64,000 bases of DNA from Candidatus Brocadiaceae bacterium S225 (GTDB taxonomy: Bacteria; Planctomycetota; Brocadiia; Brocadiales; Scalinduaceae). Positions 25,821 to 34,344 of this stretch are shown piece by piece. The first letter of the stretch is position 1. Each line of letters begins with the position of its first letter. The translations under genes and the position numbers were made by a program. The DNA lies in the NCBI GenBank assembly GCA_007859995.1, contig SMSL01000010.1:41735-105734 (forward strand). Reading direction: 5' to 3'. The notes beneath the pieces are model-generated. The model saw nothing but the letters and a program-made list of their open reading frames with translations. It had not been told where the DNA came from and searched no databases.

Positions 25821-25845
25821 TGGTGACAGGTGGGTAAGAGTGGGG
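25821..25845 (+). promoter_or_regulatory. MraZ operator repeats
   Basis: TGGTG (25821-25825), TGGGT (25831-25835) and TGGGG (25841-25845) repeat at exact 10-bp intervals; another TGGTG at 25801 is in the same phase. MraZ proteins of other bacteria bind tandem TGGGN boxes with 5-nt spacers upstream of mraZ. The third box touches the ribosome-binding region, so binding would also hinder translation or elongation. Confidence 0.7.
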
Positions 25846-25854
25846 AATTAGAAA

Positions 25855-26322
25855 ATGGCCATATTTACAGGAAAACATCTACATACTATTGACGAAAAAA
25901 ATCGTTTAGCCATACCGTCTTCGATTCGAAAATGTATTGATGAGGAAAAAGAGGGTAAAGGGTTTTACATAACACCGGGCATGGATAAATGCCTTGCACT
26001 CTATTCTCCTCTTCATTTCGAAGAAACTTCAACTAAAGTATCAGAACCAATGTTTACTAATAAAAAGGCGCGGACTTTCCAGCGTCTTTTTTTTTCAATG
26101 TCATTTGGCGTTGTTACCTGTGACAAACAGGGAAGAATAATAATACCCCAGCAGCATAAAGACTATGCCGGTCTTAAAAGAGATGTCATTATTGTTGGAG
26201 TAATGGACAAAATAGAAATATGGGATTCACAGTGTTGGAATGAGTTTGAAGCAGATAACAGTCAGAATTTTGAAAGTGACGCGGAGGATCTCTTTCGTTT
26301 GGGATCTGTCCCAAGTCCGTAA
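25855..26322 (+). CDS. mraZ: Transcriptional regulator MraZ
   Basis: A 155-aa protein with two swapped-hairpin AbrB-like units. The first unit holds HTIDEKNRLAIPSSIRKCI (about residues 10-28) and the second GVVTCDKQGRIIIPQQHKDY (83-102), each carrying the DxxGRxxIP-type DNA-contacting motif. MraZ forms a ring that binds tandem TGGGN repeats and autoregulates the dcw cluster. Three such repeats at 10-bp periods lie directly upstream. The C-terminal 25 residues are acidic. It heads the cluster, 50 bp before rsmH. Confidence 0.93.
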   Translation: MAIFTGKHLHTIDEKNRLAIPSSIRKCIDEEKEGKGFYITPGMDKCLALYSPLHFEETSTKVSEPMFTNKKARTFQRLFFSMSFGVVTCDKQGRIIIPQQHKDYAGLKRDVIIVGVMDKIEIWDSQCWNEFEADNSQNFESDAEDLFRLGSVPSP

Positions 26323-26372
26323 CGAGGTAAAACAGTTTTGCTGGATTTAGGCAATGAAAAAAAACTTAATCA

Positions 26373-27293
26373 ATGATTTTTCCAGATGATGACCTCTCAC
26401 CGCATAGACCGGTTATGCTTGATGAGGTCATGGATTTCATTAAACCGGGTAAGGGTGACATCATAGTTGATGCAACAATCGGTGCTGGAGGACATAGTTG
26501 TGAAATATTGAAGAGGATACAACCTGATGGACTTCTTATTGGAATAGATAAGGATGCTGAGATACTGAAGATAGCAGGTAAGTTTCTGTCAAAGATAAGT
26601 GATAATTATAAATTGTATCAAGCGGATTTCGTAAATTTAGGCTGTATACTTGAAAAGTTAAAAATTAGTAAGGTCAATGGTATTCTACTTGACCTCGGAG
26701 TTTCTTCGTTGCAATTGGATTCTCTGGACCGCGGATTTAGTTTTAGCAAAGAAGGGCCTTTAGATATGAGAATGGACAGAACACAGGGCATAACTGCTGA
26801 AGATTTGCTAAAAAGACTTTCTGAAAGAGAAATGGCAGATGTCTTCTGGAAATACGGCGAGGAGAGAAAATCCAGGCGCGTTGCCAGGGTAATCATGCAG
26901 GAGCGAAAAAGGGGCGTCTCTATAAAAACAACGACACAATTGGCAAAAATTGCTGAAAAAGCACTGTATGTACCAGGCAAGTACTCAAAGAAAAGGAAAA
27001 TTCACCCTGCAACTCGCGTATTTCAGGCATTACGAATCGTTGTGAATGATGAGTTAAAAAGCCTGGAACAATTTTTGAATGATGCGTGCGGATTTATGAC
27101 TGGTGGTTCAAGGATTGTAGTACTGTCCTTTCATTCTCTTGAGGACCGTTTGGTCAAGAGAGCTTTCCGTGAGGGGAAAAATAGATCTCTCCTGGAAATT
27201 CTGACAAAAAAGCCTCTTATCCCTCTTGATTCTGAAATCATAGAAAATGTTAGATCCAGGAGTGCTAAACTTCGAGCAGCAGAAAGGATATAG
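26373..27293 (+). CDS. rsmH: 16S rRNA (cytosine1402-N4)-methyltransferase
   Basis: A 306-aa SAM-dependent methyltransferase (MraW) that modifies C1402 of 16S rRNA near the P site. HRPVMLDEVMDFI opens the protein. DATIGAGGHS near residue 30 binds SAM, GILLDLGVSSLQLD near 110 is the family signature, and RVFQALRIVVNDEL and VLSFHSLEDRLVKR close it. Its second place in the dcw cluster is canonical. It is separated by 3 bp from the ftsL-like gene. Confidence 0.95.
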   Translation: MIFPDDDLSPHRPVMLDEVMDFIKPGKGDIIVDATIGAGGHSCEILKRIQPDGLLIGIDKDAEILKIAGKFLSKISDNYKLYQADFVNLGCILEKLKISKVNGILLDLGVSSLQLDSLDRGFSFSKEGPLDMRMDRTQGITAEDLLKRLSEREMADVFWKYGEERKSRRVARVIMQERKRGVSIKTTTQLAKIAEKALYVPGKYSKKRKIHPATRVFQALRIVVNDELKSLEQFLNDACGFMTGGSRIVVLSFHSLEDRLVKRAFREGKNRSLLEILTKKPLIPLDSEIIENVRSRSAKLRAAERI

Positions 27294-27296
27294 CTT

Positions 27297-27611
27297 ATGA
27301 AAGTTTGCAGATACGGTTGTATACTCGTTGTTATTTTGATTATGTCAATCTTTACTATGGCGGAAGGTTCTAGAAAAATACAGATTGGATACGATATTAC
27401 GAGAATGGAAAATGAACTGGTGAAGCTGTCCGAGGAGATCAAAAAGTTAAAATTCAAATCAGACAAATTGAAAAAACCTGACAAGATATCTATGAAGGTA
27501 AAAGATATGAAACTTAATCTGAGTGTTCAGAACGACGAGGATATTGCTGTTGTGAGAAAATCTCGTAAACATTTGGATGATAAGGAGCTGGGAAACAAAA
27601 TAGAAGCTTAA
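27297..27611 (+). CDS. ftsL: FtsL-like division protein
   Basis: A 104-aa bitopic protein: a short basic start, one hydrophobic helix (about residues 7-22), then a heptad-rich coiled coil (ITRMENELVKLSEEIKKLKF) and a polar tail. The size, topology and position between rsmH and ftsI fit FtsL, which recruits the FtsW-FtsI synthase at the septum. FtsL sequences diverge greatly, so the assignment rests mainly on place and topology. The final 45 residues after the coil are unusually polar and basic. Confidence 0.65.
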   Translation: MKVCRYGCILVVILIMSIFTMAEGSRKIQIGYDITRMENELVKLSEEIKKLKFKSDKLKKPDKISMKVKDMKLNLSVQNDEDIAVVRKSRKHLDDKELGNKIEA

Positions 27612-27651
27612 GCTTTTCTGCTCACTGACCAATCGGTTGTAAAATAAAATA

Positions 27652-29391
27652 ATGCTAAATCCAAAAACAATTCCAAAGAGTTATAAAATCAGGGTAAATA
27701 TCTTGTGTATCTGTGTTTTTATAATTTTTTCAGCTCTTTTGTATCAACTGGTTCGTATACAGATTATTGATCACAAAAAATATTGTTCTTTAGCATTCTC
27801 TCAGCAATGCAAAAAACAGGATATTCCCACAAGAAGGGGGCTTATTTTCGACAGAAAAGGATCTAAACTGGCAGAATCAATTCGGGTAGGTTCGGTCTTT
27901 GCAGACCCGTTATTCATAACAGAAAAGAAAGAGACCTCAAAGATTCTGTCTGATATGCTGGGTTTAAATAAAGCAGAGGTCGTAAGGCTATTAAACAAGA
28001 AAAAGAGGTTTGTCTGGATAAAAAGAAGAATATCAGATGAACAAGAAGAAACATTAAGGCAGCTAGATCTTAAAGGTATTGGTATAAGACACGAGTACAA
28101 AAGGGTCTATCCTTACGATAAATTGTGTTCCCAGGTCTTGGGTTTTACTGATATCGATGAAAACGGTTTGGGAGGTATTGAAAGCTCGTTCAACCAAATT
28201 ATTTCGGGAAGCAGTGGCTCCAAGGTAGTAGAAAAAGATGGCCTTCAACATCAATTTTCCACCTTAGAGGAAGAGACTGTTTCTGCAAGATACGGTGATA
28301 GTGTCTTTTTGACTATTGATTGTAACATCCAGTCCATAGTGGAAGAAGAGCTGGAGAAGGCATGTTTGAAGTGGAACCCGGATTCGGGGATTGCGATAGC
28401 AATGGATCCTTCCACAGGAGAGGTATTAGCAATGGCTAATTACCCTACATTTGATCCAAATTTTGTTCGGGATTCAAATCTAAAACAGAGGCGTAATAGA
28501 GCAATTACGGATTGTTTTGAGCCCGGTTCACTGATTAAACCCTTAATTATAAGCAGTGCACTGGATAATGGTCTGGTGGAAGAGGGTGAGACTATTTTCT
28601 GTTATAACGGCGCTTATAATGTAAATGGTGGAAGAAGGGTTGTTAAAGATTCTCATTCATATGGCGAGTTGAGTGTATCTGATATCGTCGTTCATTCAAG
28701 CAACATAGGAATGGCACAAATAGGGCAGAGGATAAAGAAGCACAGATTGCATAGATATTTGAAAGATTTTGCTTTTGGTGAAAAAACAGGAATACAATTG
28801 CCCGGTGAAGTCAGAGGTGTTGTAAGGCCCCTTAGTCTCTGGTCTGTTGATTCAGAAATTTCAGTTTCCTTCGGGTATGAGACAGCAGTTACCCCGATAC
28901 AGATGGTAACTGCCTTCTGTTCAATTGCTAATGGAGGAACATTGTTGAAACCACGAATAATCAGCAAAATAACAGACTACTCGGGTGAAAGAGTGAAAAA
29001 AAGATATGAAACCCCTGAGCGAATCAGGAGGGTAGTTTCTCCAGGGATTGCAAGGGGAATAATGGCTTCTATGCTGGAGGACGTTGTAAAAGAAGGTACT
29101 GGTAAACAAGCAATGCTTTTTACGCACCGGGTTGCTGGTAAAACAGGTACGGCTAAGAAATTAAAAATGGTTGATAATAAAATGGAATATACAAATAATT
29201 ATATTGGCTCATTTGTAGGATTTGCACCTGTGGATGAACCTAAAATATGTGTTTTGGTGTCTTTAAATGAACCCAAAAATGGTGCTTATTACGGAGGTAC
29301 GGTAGCCGCGCCTGCAGTAGGAAATATTATAGAAAGAACTCTTGGATATATGGAATTCGGTCCGCAATATGTGCAGATAGCTCAAAGATAG
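27652..29391 (+). CDS. ftsI: Division-type peptidoglycan transpeptidase (class B PBP, FtsI)
   Basis: A 579-aa class B penicillin-binding protein. It has one N-terminal membrane helix (about 13-35), a dimerisation domain with IPTRRGLIFDRKGSKLAES, and a transpeptidase domain with the SxxK serine in GSLIKP (S293-K296), SSN at 349-351 and KTGT at 497-500. All three catalytic motifs are intact, although SLIK replaces the common STFK. It cross-links septal peptidoglycan with FtsW. No PASTA domains follow. Its presence shows that this organism cross-links peptidoglycan. Confidence 0.94.
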   Translation: MLNPKTIPKSYKIRVNILCICVFIIFSALLYQLVRIQIIDHKKYCSLAFSQQCKKQDIPTRRGLIFDRKGSKLAESIRVGSVFADPLFITEKKETSKILSDMLGLNKAEVVRLLNKKKRFVWIKRRISDEQEETLRQLDLKGIGIRHEYKRVYPYDKLCSQVLGFTDIDENGLGGIESSFNQIISGSSGSKVVEKDGLQHQFSTLEEETVSARYGDSVFLTIDCNIQSIVEEELEKACLKWNPDSGIAIAMDPSTGEVLAMANYPTFDPNFVRDSNLKQRRNRAITDCFEPGSLIKPLIISSALDNGLVEEGETIFCYNGAYNVNGGRRVVKDSHSYGELSVSDIVVHSSNIGMAQIGQRIKKHRLHRYLKDFAFGEKTGIQLPGEVRGVVRPLSLWSVDSEISVSFGYETAVTPIQMVTAFCSIANGGTLLKPRIISKITDYSGERVKKRYETPERIRRVVSPGIARGIMASMLEDVVKEGTGKQAMLFTHRVAGKTGTAKKLKMVDNKMEYTNNYIGSFVGFAPVDEPKICVLVSLNEPKNGAYYGGTVAAPAVGNIIERTLGYMEFGPQYVQIAQR

Positions 29392-29483
29392 TTTCGTGGG
29401 GAGAAATTTTATTACTTATTACGATGGGGGGTGGTTAATGGTAAAAAATGCTGGAAGGTAGGTACATCAGTGGGTGATGTATT

Positions 29484-29528
29484 GATACCCTATACTGCCC
29501 CAAATCTTTGGGGACAGTGTAGGGTATC
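29484..29528. terminator. 21-bp hairpin after ftsI
   Basis: Arms GATACCCTATACTG-CCCCAAA and TTTGGGG-ACAGTGTAGGGTATC pair around a 2-nt loop, giving a stem of about 21 bp with two imperfect positions. A T-rich GTATTTAATTTTT follows on the plus strand. It could terminate or attenuate transcription within the dcw cluster, between ftsI and the 76-aa gene. Confidence 0.6.
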
Positions 29529-29566
29529 GTATTTAATTTTTAAATCATTTTACAAAGGAGAATCCC

Positions 29567-29797
29567 ATGACGACAAAAGAATTGGAAAAACATAATTTTC
29601 TTACATATTGTAGATATGCTGATGCAAAAGAGCTAGAAGATGCTAAAGGGAAAAATCATGAGGTGTGGGAAAGATTGTATAGTGAATATTCAAATGAAAT
29701 AGAACTAATAAGCAGGACAAGGCGACTGTGCGAATCCGTTTCTCAACATGAAACAGGCATACAGAAATTTGATCTTTCTTTAAAAATTTCAATTTAA
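29567..29797 (+). CDS. Unknown 76-aa protein inside the dcw cluster
   Basis: A small soluble protein with a good ribosome site (AAAGGAG, about 8 bp before the ATG). It is rich in Glu, Lys and Tyr, and two helices are likely (TKELEKHNFLTYCRYADAKE and WERLYSEYSNEIELISRTRR). No family is recognised and there are no membrane segments or cysteine pairs. It lies behind the hairpin that follows ftsI and 16 bp before murE, so it is probably translated with murE. Its role is unknown. Confidence 0.6.
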   Translation: MTTKELEKHNFLTYCRYADAKELEDAKGKNHEVWERLYSEYSNEIELISRTRRLCESVSQHETGIQKFDLSLKISI

Positions 29798-29813
29798 TAA
29801 TTATGGTTTTTTA

Positions 29814-31283
29814 ATGAAATTAAGTGCGTTGGTTCGCCATTTGGGCTCAATGGGAACATACAACCTTTGTGATGTTGAGATTACAGGTATTACCAATGAC
29901 TCAAGAAAGGTAAGGCCTGGTTATCTCTATGTTGCAATTAAGGGATATAAGACGGACGGGCATAATTTCATTAAAAAATCTCTTGAACGTGGCGCACAGG
30001 CAATTGTTAGTGAGGAAAAGTTTTCTTTTAATACCAATATTCCTCAGATAATTGTACGTAACACTAGAAAAGCGCTTTCCTCTTTGAGTTGTTGCTTTTA
30101 TAACAACCCATCTCAAAAAATTAATCTTGTTGGTGTAACCGGCACAAATGGCAAAACGACTACTACATTTCTAACCAAATCGGTAATTGAAAAAGCAGGA
30201 TACGAGGCAGGGTTAATCGGTACGATTAATTATCAAATAGGAAAGAAAATTATAACTGCAAAAGAAACAACTCCTGAATCAGTTGAGCTTCAACGGCTCA
30301 TCGCGGAAATGGTGGCGGCAAAGATGAAATTTGCAGTTATGGAAGTGTCTTCTCACTCAGCTATTCAGCACAGGATTGAGAATATTGATTTCAAAACCGC
30401 TGTTTTTACCAATATAACTACCGAACACATGGATTATCACAAAACAATTTCAAATTATATAAAGGCTAAAGCCGAGCTGTTTAAGAATCTAAAAAAAGAC
30501 TCATTTGCTGTATTAAATGCAGATGACGAGTCTAGTGAATATTTTGCCGATAGAACAAATGCTAAAATCTTATGGTATGGAATAGAGAATAATGCTGATA
30601 TAAAAGCTGAAATATGTAGAGAGTCTACAAGTAATAATATGATCAAGTTAAGTTACTCTGGAAGAGAAATAGATATGAAAATACCCTTTGTGGGTTTACA
30701 CAATGTTTACAACGCGCTTGCATCCGTTGCCAGTGCAATTTCACTTGGATTTGAGCTTGATGTAATAAAATCCGGCATCGAAACGGCACCTACTGTACCG
30801 GGGAGGTTGGAAAACGTACCTTGCAACCGTGGTTTTAAAGTTGTTGTTGACTACGCCCACACGCCTCACGCTCTTGAAACTGTACTGCATGCACTAAAAA
30901 ATATGATTAAAGGAAGGCTACTACTTGTTTTTGGTTGTGGAGGTGATAGAGATAAAGAAAAACGTCCACAAATGGGAAGAATTGCTGAAGAAAAATCTGA
31001 CATTTTTTGGCTGACAAATGATAATCCGCGATCAGAGGATCCTTTAAATATTATAGGTGACATCAAAGCGGGAATAAAGTCGGAACGATCGTTTTATATT
31101 CAAACAAATAGACGTAAAGCAATAGCGGAAGCTCTTTCTGAGGCAAAAGATGGTGATCTTGTTCTTATTGCCGGAAAGGGACATGAAAAATATCAAATAA
31201 TAAAAGATACCATATTTCCCTTTGATGACAGAGAGGTGGTAAAAAAGATACTTTCGAAAAAAACGGTTAACGACTTACTATAA
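29814..31283 (+). CDS. murE: UDP-MurNAc-tripeptide ligase (meso-DAP adding)
   Basis: A 489-aa cytoplasmic Mur ligase that adds the third stem-peptide residue. The P-loop is GVTGTNGKTTT (about residues 105-115). TTPESVELQRLI and MEVSSHSAIQHRI mark the central domain. DNPRSEDP (403-410) in the C-terminal domain holds the DNPR motif that selects meso-diaminopimelate, while lysine-type enzymes differ here. This fits lysC, dapF and lysA in the same window. All family blocks are present. Confidence 0.95.
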   Translation: MKLSALVRHLGSMGTYNLCDVEITGITNDSRKVRPGYLYVAIKGYKTDGHNFIKKSLERGAQAIVSEEKFSFNTNIPQIIVRNTRKALSSLSCCFYNNPSQKINLVGVTGTNGKTTTTFLTKSVIEKAGYEAGLIGTINYQIGKKIITAKETTPESVELQRLIAEMVAAKMKFAVMEVSSHSAIQHRIENIDFKTAVFTNITTEHMDYHKTISNYIKAKAELFKNLKKDSFAVLNADDESSEYFADRTNAKILWYGIENNADIKAEICRESTSNNMIKLSYSGREIDMKIPFVGLHNVYNALASVASAISLGFELDVIKSGIETAPTVPGRLENVPCNRGFKVVVDYAHTPHALETVLHALKNMIKGRLLLVFGCGGDRDKEKRPQMGRIAEEKSDIFWLTNDNPRSEDPLNIIGDIKAGIKSERSFYIQTNRRKAIAEALSEAKDGDLVLIAGKGHEKYQIIKDTIFPFDDREVVKKILSKKTVNDLL

Positions 31284-31357
31284 ATAGAGATTAAACATAA
31301 ATGTTTGTATTCCGATCCTTGTGACTTATTTAATATTCTTATTTGAGGGATAAGTAA

Positions 31358-31510
31358 ATGATGACAAAAGGGCTGAAAACAATTACTAGTTTGAATTGCA
31401 TTTATATAATGTTAAGCTTGTTTGACCTGTCATATGCACTTGGTAATGACCAACCAGATCTACCATCACCTGTACCCGTTTGTTCCGAAGTGGTACGTTC
31501 TGGTGGGTAA
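31358..31510 (+). CDS. Possible small secreted peptide between murE and murF
   Basis: A 50-aa frame with GAGGG 8 bp before ATG 31358. Residues 1-27 look like a signal peptide (MMTKGLKTITSLNCIYIMLS, LFDLSYA), followed by a short acidic, proline-rich part (GNDQPDLPSPVPVC). It ends at TAA 31508, but the same frame continues with protein-like text (EITTSEQPKTDIWQTPYETN) to TAA at about 31617, so it may be an older 86-codon gene interrupted by a stop. A perfect 14-bp inverted repeat (31482-31529) spans the stop. No family is recognised. Confidence 0.4.
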   Translation: MMTKGLKTITSLNCIYIMLSLFDLSYALGNDQPDLPSPVPVCSEVVRSGG

Positions 31511-31529
31511 GAAATTACCACTTCGGAAC
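31482..31529. repeat. Perfect 14-bp inverted repeat in the murE-murF gap
   Basis: GTTCCGAAGTGGTA (31482-31495) and TACCACTTCGGAAC (31516-31529) are exact reverse complements separated by 20 bp. No T-run follows. It could be an operator, an RNA hairpin that sets murF expression, or a mobile-element scar. Confidence 0.7.
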
Positions 31530-31758
31530 AACCTAAAACTGATATCTGGCAGACGCCATATGAAACCAACAATTCAAAAAAAGGTGATCGTGAGGATGCA
31601 GTATTTCTCTTTACATAACATCTTTCCTCAATGCAGAAAAACACTAAGATTATGTGAGTGGTGGGTAATTGACAAAGGTAGTCTAATCGTCAGGGCTCAT
31701 GTGCTGTCTCAGCTGACAGACAGGGCGGGACAGCAATGTATTGTAGAAGATAAAGAAA

Positions 31759-33189
31759 ATGAATAATACAGAAATTTCTGATGTCTTAAAGGCAATTAAT
31801 GGGGAGTTATTACTTGGTAGCCCGGAATCACGTATTACGGGCATATCTACGGACTCTAGATCTATAAAAGAAGGGGAGTTGTTTTTTGCCCTGGAAGGTG
31901 AAAATTACGATGGACATAAATTTGTAGATCAAGCTGTTTCCAAAGGCGTCGCCGGTGCGGTAATATCAAGTAACAAAGACATCGTTTATTCATTACTTTA
32001 TGGACTTGAGAAATGCATCCTGATCGAAGTTGTTGATACATTAAAAGCCTTAGGTGACCTTGCAAAGTTTTATCGTAAAAGTTTGAGAACGAATTTTATT
32101 GCAGTGACAGGCAGCAATGGCAAAACAACTACTAAAGACATGATTTATCATGTTCTCCGAAATTTTAATAACGTAACCAGATCCAGAAAAAGTTTTAATA
32201 ATTTTATAGGCGTGCCGTTAACAATCTTCGATACAGATTCCACTCAGGACTTTTGTGTTGTAGAAATGGGTACTAATGCTCCCGGAGAGATTAGAAGGTT
32301 GTCTGAAATTATATTTTCTGACTTCACTGTTCTGACTAATATATCTTGCACACATCTTGAATGTCTGGGTAGTATTGAGGGTGTTGCAAATGAGAAAGCA
32401 GAACTCATCGAAAATATGACAGAGGATGGCATTTTAATCACGAATGCGGATGATGACTGGTGCAATCGGATCGCAAACCGTTTTGACGGAAAGGTTATAA
32501 GCTTTGGTTTTAATAAAAGCGCTGATATAAGAGCATCAAACGTTAAACGTAATGATACAGGATTCGACTTTACCATAAACGATTCTTTTACTGTCAAATT
32601 ATCGGTGTTAGGTAAGCACAATATCTATAACGCTATGGCTGCTATAGCGATATGTAATGCCGTTGGTATTGGTATGGAAAATATTTGTGACAAATTCATT
32701 GATTTTAGGCTTCCACCCATGCGGATGGAGAAACAGGTTTACGGCGACATAGTAGTAATAAATGATGGATATAATTCAAATCCCTCGTCAATGTCTGCTG
32801 CGTTAGAAGAATTTTCTCAATTGAATACTCCTGGCAGAAAGATACTCGTATGCGGGGATATGCTGGAGATGGGAAATTATGCGGAAAGTGTGCATAGAGA
32901 AATTGGTGCAAAGGTTGCCAAGTCTGGTATTGATGCCTTATGGACCGTCGGTTCCTTATCCGGATTTGTAGCAGAAGAAGCCATCGCCAATGGTATGCCG
33001 GAAGAGAGAATTCGGAGCTGCGCAACCTCGGAAGAGGTATCTTCTTTCGTTGTTTCACAATTAAAAAAAGATGATACCGTTCTGATAAAAGGCTCAAGAG
33101 GAATGAAGCTTGAAAATGTTGTCCGTCAGATCGAGAGCCGTTTTTCAAGGAAAAATGAAAATAATTCTGTACTACTGAGTCTGGTTTGA
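31759..33189 (+). CDS. murF: UDP-MurNAc-tripeptide:D-Ala-D-Ala ligase
   Basis: A 476-aa Mur ligase that adds the D-Ala-D-Ala dipeptide, completing the UDP-MurNAc pentapeptide. DSRSIKEGELFFALEGENYDGH in the N-terminal domain is typical of MurF. The P-loop AVTGSNGKTTTKDM is near residue 115, VEMGTNAPGEI near 170, and VINDGYNSNPSSM marks the C-terminal part. Its substrate comes from Ddl (43229-44233), encoded in the same cluster. It lies 475 bp after murE, an unusually wide gap for this cluster. Confidence 0.95.
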   Translation: MNNTEISDVLKAINGELLLGSPESRITGISTDSRSIKEGELFFALEGENYDGHKFVDQAVSKGVAGAVISSNKDIVYSLLYGLEKCILIEVVDTLKALGDLAKFYRKSLRTNFIAVTGSNGKTTTKDMIYHVLRNFNNVTRSRKSFNNFIGVPLTIFDTDSTQDFCVVEMGTNAPGEIRRLSEIIFSDFTVLTNISCTHLECLGSIEGVANEKAELIENMTEDGILITNADDDWCNRIANRFDGKVISFGFNKSADIRASNVKRNDTGFDFTINDSFTVKLSVLGKHNIYNAMAAIAICNAVGIGMENICDKFIDFRLPPMRMEKQVYGDIVVINDGYNSNPSSMSAALEEFSQLNTPGRKILVCGDMLEMGNYAESVHREIGAKVAKSGIDALWTVGSLSGFVAEEAIANGMPEERIRSCATSEEVSSFVVSQLKKDDTVLIKGSRGMKLENVVRQIESRFSRKNENNSVLLSLV

Positions 33190-33249
33190 ATCAACGGAAC
33201 TGTCAGGTAGAGATCTTATCAGTGTTATTAGCTGTTACGGAGAAAAATA

Positions 33250-34344
33250 TTGTTTTATAAATTGATCTATCCCCTTCATGATTATTTTCAGGGGCTTGAG
33301 ATAATAAGGTTTATATCATTTAGAGCAGGCCTGGCTGCTATAACAGCATTTTTAATAAGCGTGCTTGTCGGATCACAAGTAATAAAGATACTTAAACGAC
33401 GCAATGTTTCGGAGGATACATCTAAAACAGATTCTGAGACACTGAAAAATCTTCACAGTGAAAAGAAAAACGTACCCACAATGGGCGGAATTATTATATT
33501 GATTGCCATTATCATTTCTACTTTGCTTTGGTGTGATATTTTCAACATATATATTTTATTAGTTTTGTTTACGGCTGTTTGGCTTGGCATTCTAGGATTT
33601 TTTGATGATTATATAAAATTAACGCAGAAGCACGCATCAGGCCTGACCAGCGGATCAAAGCTCTTCTTTCAATGTGGACTTGGGCTGATAATCGGTTTAA
33701 TACTGTACTTCCATTTCAAGGATATTGACGAAGGAACCAAGCTTGTAATACCATTCTTCAAAGGTGTTAGACCAGATCTTGGAGCGTTTTATGTGTTGAT
33801 GGTAATGTTTTTCGTAGTAGGAATGTCAAATGCCGTTAATATTACAGACGGCCTCGACGGGTTGTCAATTGGCTGTACGGTGATCGCGGGTATGGCATTT
33901 ACGTTAATCGCCTACATTGTCGGAAGGATTGACTTTAGCAGCTATTTACAAGTTCCTTATATAGCAGGTGCCGGTGAATTAAGTATTTTCTGTTCTGCAT
34001 TGGTTGGCGCCGGATTGGGCTTTATGTGGTTTAATTGCTTTCCTGCACAGACATTTATGGGAGATGTAGGATCATTACCGCTGGGAGGTATACTTGGAAT
34101 TGTAGCTATTATTGTGAAACAGGAACTTCTTATTTTTTTTATAGGAAGTATCTTTATTGTAGAAGCTGTTTCAGTTTTATTACAGGTTTGTGTCTTCAAA
34201 TTCACACGTAAGAGATTATTTCTGTGTGCACCTATCCATCATCACTTCCAATTTAAAGGTTGGCCGGAAACCAAAATCACAATGAGATTTTTTATAATTG
34301 CAGCAATAATGGCACTCTTTAGCTTGATAACACTGAAATTATGA
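33250..34344 (+). CDS. mraY: Phospho-N-acetylmuramoyl-pentapeptide-transferase
   Basis: A 364-aa polytopic inner-membrane enzyme (about ten helices) that transfers phospho-MurNAc-pentapeptide to undecaprenyl phosphate, making lipid I. KNVPTMGGI, FFDDYIKL with the Asp pair, NAVNITDGLDGLS and CAPIHHHFQFKGWPE are diagnostic. The start is TTG 33250 with GGAG about 8 bp upstream, giving the expected MFYKLIYPLHDYF N-terminus. Its stop overlaps the ftsW start by 4 nt (ATGA). No murD stands between them, contrary to the usual gene order. Confidence 0.95.
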   Translation: MFYKLIYPLHDYFQGLEIIRFISFRAGLAAITAFLISVLVGSQVIKILKRRNVSEDTSKTDSETLKNLHSEKKNVPTMGGIIILIAIIISTLLWCDIFNIYILLVLFTAVWLGILGFFDDYIKLTQKHASGLTSGSKLFFQCGLGLIIGLILYFHFKDIDEGTKLVIPFFKGVRPDLGAFYVLMVMFFVVGMSNAVNITDGLDGLSIGCTVIAGMAFTLIAYIVGRIDFSSYLQVPYIAGAGELSIFCSALVGAGLGFMWFNCFPAQTFMGDVGSLPLGGILGIVAIIVKQELLIFFIGSIFIVEAVSVLLQVCVFKFTRKRLFLCAPIHHHFQFKGWPETKITMRFFIIAAIMALFSLITLKL

